NCBI GenBank assembly: GCA_002787355.1
Contig: PCWN01000011.1
Location: 58,429 to 121,070, forward strand
DNA from: Candidatus Magasanikbacteria bacterium CG11_big_fil_rev_8_21_14_0_20_39_34
GTDB taxonomy: Bacteria; Patescibacteriota; Patescibacteriia; Magasanikbacterales; UBA922
Reading direction: 5' to 3'
DNA length: 62,642 nt
Part shown: positions 23,870 through 32,275 of the stretch, in pieces
Position numbering within the stretch: position 1 is the first letter of the stretch
How the letters are laid out: every line of letters begins with the position of its first letter
Notes under the pieces: generated by a model
The model's database searches: none
Seen by the model: only the letters and a program-made list of their open reading frames with translations
What the model was told of the DNA's origin: nothing
Made by a program: the position numbers and the translations under genes

Positions 23870-24313
23870 ATGATCATTTCATCTCATCAAAAAGAACAGC
23901 TTATAAAAGTTTTTGAGGCATGTCTATTTGGGGTTGTTTGCACCAATTCTCAAGATGGTTTATCGCCAGAATCAGCTGTTGTCGCCGTTTCATACACGGG
24001 CAATTTAGAAATAGTTTTTGGATCTTTTGATGTATCTCGAAAAAATAAAAATATACAAGCAAATCAGTACGTTTCATTGGTTATTGGATGGGACAACACA
24101 AATAAAACGACCGTACAGATTGAGGGCAAAGCGGTTCTTTTAGATGGAGAAGAACGAAAAAATTGTGAGAGGCGGCATTGTCAACGAAATCCTGAATCAG
24201 AAAAATTTTTATCTGATCCAAGACAACAGTATTTTAAAGTTATTCCACACTGGATTCGATATTCAAATTTTTCTGTGAATCCTCAGGAAGTATGGGAGAT
24301 TATTGATGATTGA
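23870..24313 (+). CDS. Pyridoxamine 5'-phosphate oxidase-like FMN-binding protein
   Basis: 147 residues with the split beta-barrel pattern of the PNPOx-like family: LIKVFEACLFGVVCTNSQDG at the start, SAVVAVSYTGNLEIVFGS, SRKNKNIQANQYVSLVIGWD and a final YFKVIPHWIRYSNF. Such short members bind FMN, F420 or heme, and substrate cannot be told from sequence. It is probably co-transcribed with the VOC gene 30 bases downstream. Confidence 0.8.
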   Translation: MIISSHQKEQLIKVFEACLFGVVCTNSQDGLSPESAVVAVSYTGNLEIVFGSFDVSRKNKNIQANQYVSLVIGWDNTNKTTVQIEGKAVLLDGEERKNCERRHCQRNPESEKFLSDPRQQYFKVIPHWIRYSNFSVNPQEVWEIIDD

Positions 24314-24342
24314 TATCAGTATTCACGTAATAACTATGTTAT

Positions 24343-24732
24343 ATGATTGATCATATTACCATCAAGGTATCTCATTTACAAAAAAGTATAAACTTTTATG
24401 AAAAAGCTTTAGCTCCTTTGGGGTATAAAAGATTTGAAGGAAATTTTGACGGAGCTGCTGGATTTGGTAAAGAGGGTACTGAGGATAGCTCAGGACATAT
24501 TTGGATGTTTGAAGAAGGGAATCTGAAAAACCTTTCTATGGTACATGTTGCTTTTACTGCAGAGGATGAAAATATGGTGAAGGCTTTTTATCTTGCGGCT
24601 TTATCCGCAGGTGGCAAAGATAATGGCTCTCCGGGATTGAGACCTGAATATGGAGAGAAATATTTTGGAGCATTTGTTTTGGACCCAGATGGAAATAATA
24701 TTGAAGCAACATCGAATAATTTTTTCGGATAG
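24343..24732 (+). CDS. Glyoxalase/VOC-family protein
   Basis: 129 residues, two beta-alpha-beta-beta-beta units. Seen: IDHITIKVSHLQKSINFYEK with a metal-type His, YKRFEGNFD, HVAFTAEDENMVKAFYLAAL and the C-terminal FVLDPDGNNIEATSN, where Glu is a typical metal ligand. It could act in resistance, as an isomerase or as a dioxygenase-type enzyme; no substrate can be inferred. Confidence 0.85.
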   Translation: MIDHITIKVSHLQKSINFYEKALAPLGYKRFEGNFDGAAGFGKEGTEDSSGHIWMFEEGNLKNLSMVHVAFTAEDENMVKAFYLAALSAGGKDNGSPGLRPEYGEKYFGAFVLDPDGNNIEATSNNFFG

Positions 24733-24919
24733 AGAGCAAAATACTATGCAGCATCGGGTTTTGAAGTCGGTGATGCCTCGATATACGTCACAGCATCACC
24801 GAAGCACGGTGATGTGATCATACGAGCCATTCGTAGGACTCTGCTATATATTTTATTGACGGTGAATTTTCCTCCAACAGGAGAATGCTCCAAATTTAAA
24901 AATAAATACACAGTGTTTC
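24733..24919. other. Structured non-coding stretch between converging genes
   Basis: TCGGTGATGC (24767-24776) pairs with GCATCACCGA (24793-24802); the second arm can instead pair with CGGTGATG (24807-24814), 8 of 8. TACGA/TCGTA (24821-24835) forms another hairpin, and a CTCC-GGAG-CTCC triplet lies further on. No T-run makes a standard terminator. It may be a bidirectional stop for the converging genes or a small RNA. Confidence 0.45.
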
Positions 24920-25870
24920 CTATTTAACCTTGGCAATTCGTTCGACAAATTTTTCCTTCATCGAATTTTCAATTGCTCTTCTAAGTGGAGTCATAATGGT
25001 TCCTGGCCTTGGTGATCGAGTCGAACTTCCTGATTGAAAATTTGATAATTTTATTTGAAATTGTTGCAACTCATCAGCAAAATGTGGTTGTGAAGTAACT
25101 TCAACTGGTAAACTTTGGATATATGTAAGAACCTGCTCACCTGACCAGGTATCGTATTCACCTCTCTCAGGAAAATTATTGAGAAGTTGAGATTCTTCAT
25201 ACTGTTGTAGGTTTTTTAATTCCGGATATACCTCTTCTAAAAAGGTACGGAGTACTAGCTGTCTCTCGAGGTCCGCTTTGCGCCCAGATTCATTGAGATG
25301 TCTCTCTTCACGTAAATCTTGAATGATTTTCGTTGCCTTTGCTTCGGGATCAGCCTGAATACGTTCTGCGGCCAAAAGAAAACTTTCTGTAACTGTTCGT
25401 CTTCCAACTCCATGTACAATGCTCTTGAGAGCATTCGCAACAGAAGAATGCGTCAATAGTTTATCTGCTATACCTGACTTTTCGTTGGCAGTAATAGTAG
25501 GATCGGCTGCAAATTTTTTTGCAGCTTCAATGAATTGGAGATCTCCTTCCGCATCTCTTTCATTGCGATATAATTTTTGAGGAAAAATATTCGGCCAATT
25601 TCCCAAATAATCAGCACTGCTTACCACATCCGCGGTAGCATATCCATTGTTATCTTGTTTCGTTGCTCCTTTGTAAAAATAAAAAATTCCTCCGGCTTCT
25701 TCTACATCCGAAACAGTCCGATCTCCTTCAGGAATCAAGTCAGCATATGTTTTCCCCATTTCGATTAATTTTGCTTTGGGAATTGGCTCATTGTCAGCAA
25801 AAAATTCTTGATTAGTTCCATCTTCCTCTTCCATCAATCCTTCGGCCAAAACCGAAACCACTTTATTCAT
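24920..25870 (-). CDS. Unknown soluble protein, internal start with ideal Shine-Dalgarno
   Basis: I do not recognise it. From 25870 the product is 316 residues; the frame extends upstream to 25966 (32 more residues, very hydrophilic). I prefer 25870 because AAAGGAGGTGA, an 11-base perfect match to the 16S tail, lies 7 bases before that ATG, while few genes here have any such site. The protein is mostly helical and charged, without signal peptide or membrane segment. It lies 36 bases after the next minus-strand gene and may form an operon with it. Confidence 0.7.
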   Translation of the reverse strand: MNKVVSVLAEGLMEEEDGTNQEFFADNEPIPKAKLIEMGKTYADLIPEGDRTVSDVEEAGGIFYFYKGATKQDNNGYATADVVSSADYLGNWPNIFPQKLYRNERDAEGDLQFIEAAKKFAADPTITANEKSGIADKLLTHSSVANALKSIVHGVGRRTVTESFLLAAERIQADPEAKATKIIQDLREERHLNESGRKADLERQLVLRTFLEEVYPELKNLQQYEESQLLNNFPERGEYDTWSGEQVLTYIQSLPVEVTSQPHFADELQQFQIKLSNFQSGSSTRSPRPGTIMTPLRRAIENSMKEKFVERIAKVK

Positions 25871-26002
25871 TGGGTGCTCACCTCCTTTAGTCCTATCATG
25901 AGGTTTTTTTTCGGCTGTTTCGACACCCCTCTGATGTAGATCTTCTCGTTTATTTGACATACGCATGGAATAAAAAATATTCTTTACTATAAAACATTAT
26001 GA

Positions 26003-26842
26003 CTAAATTTGCAAATGTTTGATGATATCTCTAATCAATGTTCCATCTGCGTAAGGCTTATACACTATGCCTTGAAATTGCTTAATTCCGGAATCTAAAA
26101 CCACATGTAACAACTGTATATTGTATACACTAAGCGCACTCACAATGGTAGGTACGTCATCGGTATCCATCGCCTGTTTAAAGTTAAGAAAAATTTTTAG
26201 GAGTTGATCTCTCAGAAGGGGATTACAAAAAGCATACACCACATCGTCCTGAAATGTCCGCATGAGTGATTCCAAACTGGGCAAGTTACCTGCAGATACA
26301 ATTATTCCATGCATAATGGCTTTACGTTGCTTGTGTACGGACGAAATTTTCAGTAATTCAATTTGTAACTGTAGGGTATACTCAAGTACGTAAAAAATAA
26401 TCCTATCTTTTACCATGTTTATGTCGTGAAGTTGTTGTGCATCCTGTGAAAGATGGGAACATGTTTCAGTTATAATGCGGGAGTGTTCATGGTGATGAAA
26501 GGCTCGATAGAAAAATATGTCCAAATATTTTTTCCATTCATCAAATTTTTCGATTTTTATACCTTCATTATTTTCCAAAAAAAATACGTATATTTCTTTT
26601 AAACGTGTCGCGATTTCTAATTCATTCACGGGAACTTGTTGAAGCAATGTGTGAAGGGAAAGAATTGACTGCCCTGCACGTGTTTGGAGTAAATCGTTGC
26701 CGGAGAGTTTTTCTTTGAGCTGTCTGACTACTTTTTGAAGTTTAGTAATGTGGAGTGTTTGATCTTCAACTGGGAGAAAGCAAAAAGGCATGTTTGAACA
26801 CACCTTACAAAAGTCAGTAAAGGCATCGAGGCGACGTGACAT
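26003..26842 (-). CDS. Unknown helical protein with N-terminal cysteine cluster
   Basis: 279 residues, not recognised. The start has CKVCSNMPFC, a possible metal site, followed by a helix-rich body (LQKVVRQLKEKLSG, ATRLKEIYVFFLENNEG) and a HHHEHSR segment near residue 116. No signal peptide. It is the promoter-proximal gene of a two-gene minus-strand unit with the preceding unknown gene. Confidence 0.7.
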   Translation of the reverse strand: MSRRLDAFTDFCKVCSNMPFCFLPVEDQTLHITKLQKVVRQLKEKLSGNDLLQTRAGQSILSLHTLLQQVPVNELEIATRLKEIYVFFLENNEGIKIEKFDEWKKYLDIFFYRAFHHHEHSRIITETCSHLSQDAQQLHDINMVKDRIIFYVLEYTLQLQIELLKISSVHKQRKAIMHGIIVSAGNLPSLESLMRTFQDDVVYAFCNPLLRDQLLKIFLNFKQAMDTDDVPTIVSALSVYNIQLLHVVLDSGIKQFQGIVYKPYADGTLIRDIIKHLQI

Positions 26843-27315
26843 AGTCCAAGAGATCTATTATTTTAAATATAAAGTAGTGATTTAAACAGAGGATTTTTTG
26901 GTGAACAATATAGGAGCAACAATTTTTGCGAGTTAAAACTCCTGGAGATTGAGATACTTTTTTTGGGTCCTTGACCCATAAACTAGGTACTCTATAATAC
27001 GCTTTATTATCAGTTTTATCCTATCATAGTTTAAGAAAGATATGCAACTTTTCTGGCATTTCCAAATTAGAGAGTCTTTAACGAAGAAACTATATTTTTT
27101 ATCTTAAATAAGGGGTTTTTTCTTTTGAATCTATGCTAGAGCCTTTAAGCACGTACTTATTATTTTTCTAAAAAGATGATATGATAAGGGCACATTCAGC
27201 AATAATATATGAGATGTTCTGTATTTTTTTTGTATTTCAAAAGGTATCATATCATAAAAAAATAGCGTATAACTTCATTTTTGCGAAATATATATTTTGG
27301 TGAAGCAAAAACATT
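26843..27315. other. Divergent intergenic region with an unassigned promoter
   Basis: 473 bases, very AT-rich, between divergent genes. A good plus-strand promoter is present: TTGACC (26971-26976), 16 bases, TATAAT (26993-26998). A 21-codon frame starts at 27042 (MQLFWHFQIRESLTKK...). ATGATATGATA (27176-27186) and TATCATATCAT (27245-27255) form an inverted repeat about 60 bases before the next gene. I see no tRNA or known RNA. Confidence 0.45.
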
Positions 27316-28182
27316 ATGAAAATTATTTCTAAAAGAAGGGAAACAATTTTGAGATACTTCTTGATGGTTTGTGCATTAGGTTTTCTTGCCATTAGATATT
27401 TATCTGTTCATCACTATCCTTGGTTTTTTTTATTTCCTCCCATTGCACTTTCGCTATGGTGGTATTTTTCATGTATTTTTATAATAGGTATCGCATATAC
27501 TCTTATTGTTCGGTCACAAAGGCAGGATTTGAAAAAAAATTTTAAATTTGCGTTAGGTTTATGTTTTCCTATAATTTTAAGTTTTTTAATATTTTCTCAA
27601 TTAAAATTTGTCTTTTTAGATCATCAAACGGGAAGGGTATACTATGTTGTTGATAGAATTGATTCCAGAACAAAGTCCTATACGTTTATGCGGAGTACGT
27701 TATATGAAAGGAAAGGTGTCTTTCTTGAGGAAATAGATTCCAAGTTGGATGATGGAAGAGGTACATTGCTAGAGGTGATCTTTGAAGATCAAAAGAGTGG
27801 ACAAAAATTTTTATTTAGTCGTGAATATTATCGATTTGGAGAAGTAGGTAGACCGGACATTGGACATTTGGGATTACTTGATGGAGTGTCTAATTATCGT
27901 GAATTGGATTCAGTTGGGTCTAAAAAATATATAGAGCTTAAAAAGAAAAAAAAAGCAGAAAATGAAGAAAAAAAAGCAAATATAAAATTCTCTCATGAAG
28001 AAAAAATTTCTCTTAAAAAAAGTGAATTAGAACAGGCTTACAAAAATATGATATTTGCGGAACATGAAAAAGCTACTTTGGGGAGGAGTCAAGTATTAGA
28101 TGAATATACAAAGAAGTATGAACTGCTTTTGGAAGAATTAAGTATTCTGGAATCTTCGAGTACAGAAAAAGAGTTAAAATAA
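27316..28182 (+). CDS. Unknown membrane protein with C-terminal coiled coil
   Basis: 288 residues, not recognised. Three or four hydrophobic segments lie in the first ~96 residues (about 12-29, 36-66, 78-95). A soluble region (about 100-210) follows, then a Lys/Glu-rich coiled coil from ~215 to the end (KYIELKKKKKAENEEKKANI). It may tether something to the membrane. It starts a run of plus-strand genes reaching 34.3 kb. Confidence 0.75.
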   Translation: MKIISKRRETILRYFLMVCALGFLAIRYLSVHHYPWFFLFPPIALSLWWYFSCIFIIGIAYTLIVRSQRQDLKKNFKFALGLCFPIILSFLIFSQLKFVFLDHQTGRVYYVVDRIDSRTKSYTFMRSTLYERKGVFLEEIDSKLDDGRGTLLEVIFEDQKSGQKFLFSREYYRFGEVGRPDIGHLGLLDGVSNYRELDSVGSKKYIELKKKKKAENEEKKANIKFSHEEKISLKKSELEQAYKNMIFAEHEKATLGRSQVLDEYTKKYELLLEELSILESSSTEKELK

Positions 28183-28232
28183 GTGGTTATTTTTTCATTA
28201 CTTTTTTAAAAACATTCACAAAATGCTAGTAT

Positions 28233-28997
28233 ATGTTTTCTTCAATTGCAAAAAAAAATTTAGAGAAGGATAGTCGGGTGTTGGGGAAGGCTTGGGAAGG
28301 AACCTATGGTGGGTATTTTTCAGATAAAAAAAATATTCAAAATTTTTTGGAACGAATTATACCATTTCTTCCGGAATATCCTTTGGATATCCTCTATGTT
28401 GCGTCCGCATCGGGGATACTTGGTGAGGCCATTATAAGATATCTGGGAAAGGGGAATCTTACTTTGGTAGATATTTCTCAAAAGCATTTGAATGCAAATA
28501 ATAACCCCAATACCAAGAAAATTTGTTGTGATCTTTTGAATTTGGACCTCAGAAAAAAATTTGACTTGGTTGTTATGAGAAGTTCTTTGGATTATTTTCC
28601 TACCCGAGAATCTCAAGTGAAAGTTTTAAAAATTATTAAAGATCATATAAAAAAGAATGGTCTTTTTATCAATCAACCTGCATATGTATCCAATATGAAG
28701 GATCGTGATATAATAAGTCATATCTATACTTCTGTAGAGAAAATTGGTGATAGACTCTTCCAATCAGAAGATCTGGAAGGGATATATATTGAAGCAGGAT
28801 ACAAACAATTCAAAAAGATAGGGGAGGGGGAAAAGTTGATCATTACTCAAGAGGATCATATAAAACGGTATAATCTTGGGGAGGACGATATAGCATATAT
28901 TCAAAGCATTATTACACAGAATTCATCATACGCAGAAAAAACAGAAGATGGATATATATTAAGGTTTGATTTTCCAATTTTTTTGGCAAATATATAA
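28233..28997 (+). CDS. Class I SAM-dependent methyltransferase
   Basis: 254 residues. The Rossmann core shows LDILYVASASGILGEAIIRY (motif I, with Ala-Ser-Gly rather than the usual Gly-rich loop), NLTLVDISQKHL (motif II Asp), KKICCDLLNL and KFDLVVMRSSLDYFP, then LKIIKDHIKKNGLFI. The substrate is unknown. It ends 5 bases before the RibD_C-type gene, so the two are probably co-expressed. Confidence 0.85.
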   Translation: MFSSIAKKNLEKDSRVLGKAWEGTYGGYFSDKKNIQNFLERIIPFLPEYPLDILYVASASGILGEAIIRYLGKGNLTLVDISQKHLNANNNPNTKKICCDLLNLDLRKKFDLVVMRSSLDYFPTRESQVKVLKIIKDHIKKNGLFINQPAYVSNMKDRDIISHIYTSVEKIGDRLFQSEDLEGIYIEAGYKQFKKIGEGEKLIITQEDHIKRYNLGEDDIAYIQSIITQNSSYAEKTEDGYILRFDFPIFLANI

Positions 28998-29002
28998 AAA
29001 AT

Positions 29003-29710
29003 ATGAAAAAAATTCCTCGAACCACACTTTTTATGATCACTTCCTTGGACGGGAAGATCTCCAGTGGAGACACGGATGTATTGGACGTTGATAAAGATTG
29101 GAAGGGTATTACCGGTGTAAAAGAAGGCTTGCAGCAGTATTATGATTTGGAAAAAAGAACGGATGTGTGCTCTTTTAATACCGGTAGGGTAATGGCCAAG
29201 ATAGGGATAAATAAAAAGAAGAATCCTTTGTCTCTCATACCAGTATCCTTTATCCTCGTTGATAATAAACCCCATTTACAAAAAAGTGGTGTAGAGTATC
29301 TTTCAAAGTGGTTGAAACATGTATATATTGTGACTACAAATAAAAATCATCCGGCAATATCACTCCAAAAAAATGTGAAAAATATAACTGTACTATTATA
29401 TTCCAAAAAGATTAATTTTCAAGATCTTTTTGAACGATTGAAAATGGAATTTAAAATAAATCGGGTTACTATCCAATCCGGTGGAGAAATGAATGCTACA
29501 CTCTTGAGAGCTGGACTTATTGATCGAGTATCACTTGTTCTTGCTCCGATTCTTGTAGGAGGTAGAACCACACCTACGTTAGTAGATGGAGAGTCCTTAC
29601 ACAAAGTAAGTGAACTGGCAAAACTTAGACCACTGAGGCTTGTCTCTATCAAAAAACTCAAAAACTCTTATATCCATCTCATATATAAAGTATTAGAAAG
29701 GGGAAAATAA
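29003..29710 (+). CDS. RibD C-terminal-type reductase
   Basis: 235 residues, dihydrofolate reductase-like fold of the RibD_C family. Seen: TTLFMITSLDGKISSGDTDV at the start, the middle KINFQDLFERL, RVTIQSGGEMNATLLRAGLI (the GG..N..LL motif), DRVSLVLAPILVGG and the final LKNSYIHLIYKV. No deaminase domain and no other rib genes are near, so a role in flavin synthesis is not certain; some homologues act on other pyrimidines or pterins. Confidence 0.85.
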   Translation: MKKIPRTTLFMITSLDGKISSGDTDVLDVDKDWKGITGVKEGLQQYYDLEKRTDVCSFNTGRVMAKIGINKKKNPLSLIPVSFILVDNKPHLQKSGVEYLSKWLKHVYIVTTNKNHPAISLQKNVKNITVLLYSKKINFQDLFERLKMEFKINRVTIQSGGEMNATLLRAGLIDRVSLVLAPILVGGRTTPTLVDGESLHKVSELAKLRPLRLVSIKKLKNSYIHLIYKVLERGK

Positions 29711-29719
29711 AAAAGCTCT

Positions 29720-30112
29720 ATGTCCTCAAACAGAGAAACAAAAGAAGAAAGATCAAGACGTATACTTGATGAACTCAAAAGGAGGTATCCAAATGCTAAA
29801 TCTTATGATCTGGATGGGCGTGGAGAACATTTTTTGGCGGAGGTTGAACCCGTTGATGAACATCCGGAATATGATAAGGCGATTGAGGTTATATTTTTGA
29901 GTCTTCCTCACAAACATTTAAAGATGACCCAAAGATATACTATTCTTTCTGGTGAACTTGAACTCTTTGTTGGAGATAAATTCCTTATTTTACACAAAGG
30001 AGATACGTATACTATTACACCAAATATTGTCCACTCTGCGAAGAGTATAGAATGTTGGGTAGAAATTTATTCCACACCAGGTTGGACGAAAGAAGATCAT
30101 ATTTTAGTATAA
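29720..30112 (+). CDS. Small cupin protein
   Basis: 130 residues, a single cupin barrel: HKHLKMTQRYTILSGELELF carries the first cupin motif (His, His, Gln/Glu), and YTITPNIVHSAKSIECWVEI the second (His). The first 40 residues are charged and helical (EERSRRILDELKRRYPNAKS). It may be a sugar isomerase-like or sensor cupin. It follows the reductase by 9 bases and precedes a GIDE-LemA gene by 23. Confidence 0.8.
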   Translation: MSSNRETKEERSRRILDELKRRYPNAKSYDLDGRGEHFLAEVEPVDEHPEYDKAIEVIFLSLPHKHLKMTQRYTILSGELELFVGDKFLILHKGDTYTITPNIVHSAKSIECWVEIYSTPGWTKEDHILV

Positions 30113-30135
30113 TAGATAGAAAGAATTTAAAAAAT

Positions 30136-31494
30136 ATGCAATCCATTACTACCAAATCTACCTTTGCTACCATATTCTTTTTTTGTGGAATGATCCTTGT
30201 GTTTTCTTCAAGAGATTGTGACATCTGCTATAGCAAGGATACTATGTTGCTGAAGCTTTTTATTTGTGGAATTATTACTATTTTTGTGGCGCTTTGGTTT
30301 ACCTATCGCTACTTGCGTTATGAACGTGTTGCCTTTGATATTGCCAACCAGCCACTTTTGGATACCAATGAGGCAGTGAGTGGTGTTTCATTCGCGGGAG
30401 AAGGCACCATTGCATCAGAAAATTTACTTGAGTCAGTGGCTGCAAAAACACCATGTGTATACTACCACTCTATTTTAGAAAAATATATTCCTCAGGGGAA
30501 AAATTCGTATTGGAAAATTGTTGATGAAAATATAAACTATATTCCTTTTAAACTCCTCGATAGAAGGGGGACTCTTTTGGTGGATGTTGCGCATGTGGAC
30601 TGTGATAATAGTGGACAAACCCTCAGTGTGGGAAAAAAAATTAAAGATAAACAAAAATTAAGTGAAATTGATTGTGAGATTGTTATGCAAAGGAAGAAAG
30701 TCCCTCCACCCGTGGGGATGAAAGGTAAATTTAGAAGAAGTGAATATGTTCTCAGGCCCGGTACGAAAGTATTTTTATATGGTTATGTTGATAAAAATGA
30801 AAAAGGGGAGTCGGTTGTCTGTGAGAGTGAAAACTACCCACTCATCGTTACGCGAAAAAGCCAAAAAGAATATATAGCACAATTTTTTAAAGGAAAGGGA
30901 CTCGTCTACTTTGTGTATCTTTTTATTCTTGGGGGTACTTTCATGATGCTCTTTGCTTTATTTGAAGGAAAAATTCTTCCTTTGGAGGCTGTTTCTGGGA
31001 TTTTTTTTATAATATTTGGAATTTCGGTTTTGCATGCATCAGTAACCTTGTACAATAGAATTGTGGTCTATAAAAATAGGGCTTTGAATGCATTGAGTAA
31101 TATAGAGGGAGAACTCAAACGAAGATTTGACCTTATTCCTAATGTTGTCGCTGCTCTGGAAGGGTATGTGCAACACGAACGTTCTCTCCAGGAGGTGGTT
31201 GCACTATTGCGTAGTGTGGGGCCTCAGGAGTCTATAGGACTTGTAGATACCAATTTGCACAATAAAATATTGGCTTCTATTGAGGCCTATCCTAATCTGA
31301 AAGCTTCCGAAGGATTTCAAAAACTTATGATTTTACTGACCGATACAGAAGAACGTATTGCGTATTCGAGATCATTTTATAACAAAACTGTTGAACAATA
31401 TAATACTGCTGTTCAGCAGTTTCCAACCAATATTCTTGCCAACTTAGCGCATTTATCTCCACTTCATTTTATAAACTATCAGGAAAATTTATAG
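30136..31494 (+). CDS. Membrane protein joining a GIDE-like domain to a LemA domain
   Basis: 452 residues from the ATG at 30136 (the frame opens at 30052, overlapping the cupin gene). Two hydrophobic segments near the N-terminus (about 9-24 and 38-58), a domain of about 200 residues resembling the GIDE domain of mitochondrial MUL1/MAPL (GEGTIASENLL, CVYYHSILEKY, YVLRPGTKVFLYGYV), two more membrane segments (about 265-316), then LemA (YNRIVVYKNRALNALSNIEG, FDLIPNVVAALEGYVQHE, YPNLKASEGFQKLM). No RING finger is present. LemA proteins are linked to envelope maintenance in bacteria. Confidence 0.85.
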   Translation: MQSITTKSTFATIFFFCGMILVFSSRDCDICYSKDTMLLKLFICGIITIFVALWFTYRYLRYERVAFDIANQPLLDTNEAVSGVSFAGEGTIASENLLESVAAKTPCVYYHSILEKYIPQGKNSYWKIVDENINYIPFKLLDRRGTLLVDVAHVDCDNSGQTLSVGKKIKDKQKLSEIDCEIVMQRKKVPPPVGMKGKFRRSEYVLRPGTKVFLYGYVDKNEKGESVVCESENYPLIVTRKSQKEYIAQFFKGKGLVYFVYLFILGGTFMMLFALFEGKILPLEAVSGIFFIIFGISVLHASVTLYNRIVVYKNRALNALSNIEGELKRRFDLIPNVVAALEGYVQHERSLQEVVALLRSVGPQESIGLVDTNLHNKILASIEAYPNLKASEGFQKLMILLTDTEERIAYSRSFYNKTVEQYNTAVQQFPTNILANLAHLSPLHFINYQENL

Positions 31495-31542
31495 AAATGA
31501 ATAAAATGTATACGCAATATAATAGAAATAAATTTGTTTGAT

Positions 31543-32271
31543 ATGAATGAAAAGCTTGGAAATGTATCAAAAAAAATGGAGTATCCTGGTCGGTTTATCA
31601 TGCTTGGAAAAATGGGGGGGAAGTATTGGACGGTATATGGTGTGACTGCGCGCAGTGAGTCAAGTAAGGCAAAACGATATATATGGGATGAAAAAAAGAA
31701 TCAAGTATGTGTTGAGCCTACGGATAAAGCAATTATGTCAGAGGGGGACTTAAGTCTCCTAGATTATATAGCCGTGAAAGTTTTTGAAAATGGTTTAATT
31801 GTAGGAAATGGTCAACAGGTGAATAGACAAGAAAAAATAGAAGGGGAAAGTGCTTTGTCATATTTGGAGCAAGCACTTTCTTTGGAAACATATGAACCCG
31901 ATAAATATTGTACACCAAGAATTACAGGGTGCTTTTTAAAGAGTGAAGGTATTTGGACTGCTGCCTTGCACTCCATTACTTCAGATCCAAATGGGGAAAC
32001 TTTGCATAATGGTTACCCAATCCCACTTGAAGAAAATATTTTTTACTTTCTCTCTACATATGCAGGACCAAATGTTCGTCCTACACCATCTTTTTGTGAA
32101 AAACCATTGCATATAGATATAAAAGATGGAACTTTACAGGAAATAGTTTTTGATATTTTTAATACGTGGAGTCCAAAAGAAAATCAAGAGGATCTGAGAG
32201 TAAGTGTAGTTGGTTTTTCATTTTGTGAGAATACTGAAAATAGAGATTATTTTATTAAAAATATGTTTTGA
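31543..32271 (+). CDS. IMP cyclohydrolase-like protein (PurO family)
   Basis: 242 residues. Seen: YPGRFIMLGKMGGKYWTVYG, VTARSESSKAKRYIW, VGNGQQVN, TPRITGCFLKSEG and a C-terminal VVGFSFCENTENRDYF, the pattern of archaeal-type PurO/IMP cyclohydrolase, which closes FAICAR to IMP. A TTG at 31534 is in frame; I take the ATG at 31543. A TATAAT at 31517-31522 may be its -10 box. No other purine genes are in the window, so a lone or altered role is possible. Confidence 0.78.
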   Translation: MNEKLGNVSKKMEYPGRFIMLGKMGGKYWTVYGVTARSESSKAKRYIWDEKKNQVCVEPTDKAIMSEGDLSLLDYIAVKVFENGLIVGNGQQVNRQEKIEGESALSYLEQALSLETYEPDKYCTPRITGCFLKSEGIWTAALHSITSDPNGETLHNGYPIPLEENIFYFLSTYAGPNVRPTPSFCEKPLHIDIKDGTLQEIVFDIFNTWSPKENQEDLRVSVVGFSFCENTENRDYFIKNMF

Positions 32272-32275
32272 TAGT

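Noticed and set aside
26965-26977. GGGTC-CTT-GACCC palindrome as an operator
   Set aside because: Only five base pairs with a 3-base loop; it may be chance overlap with the -35 box.
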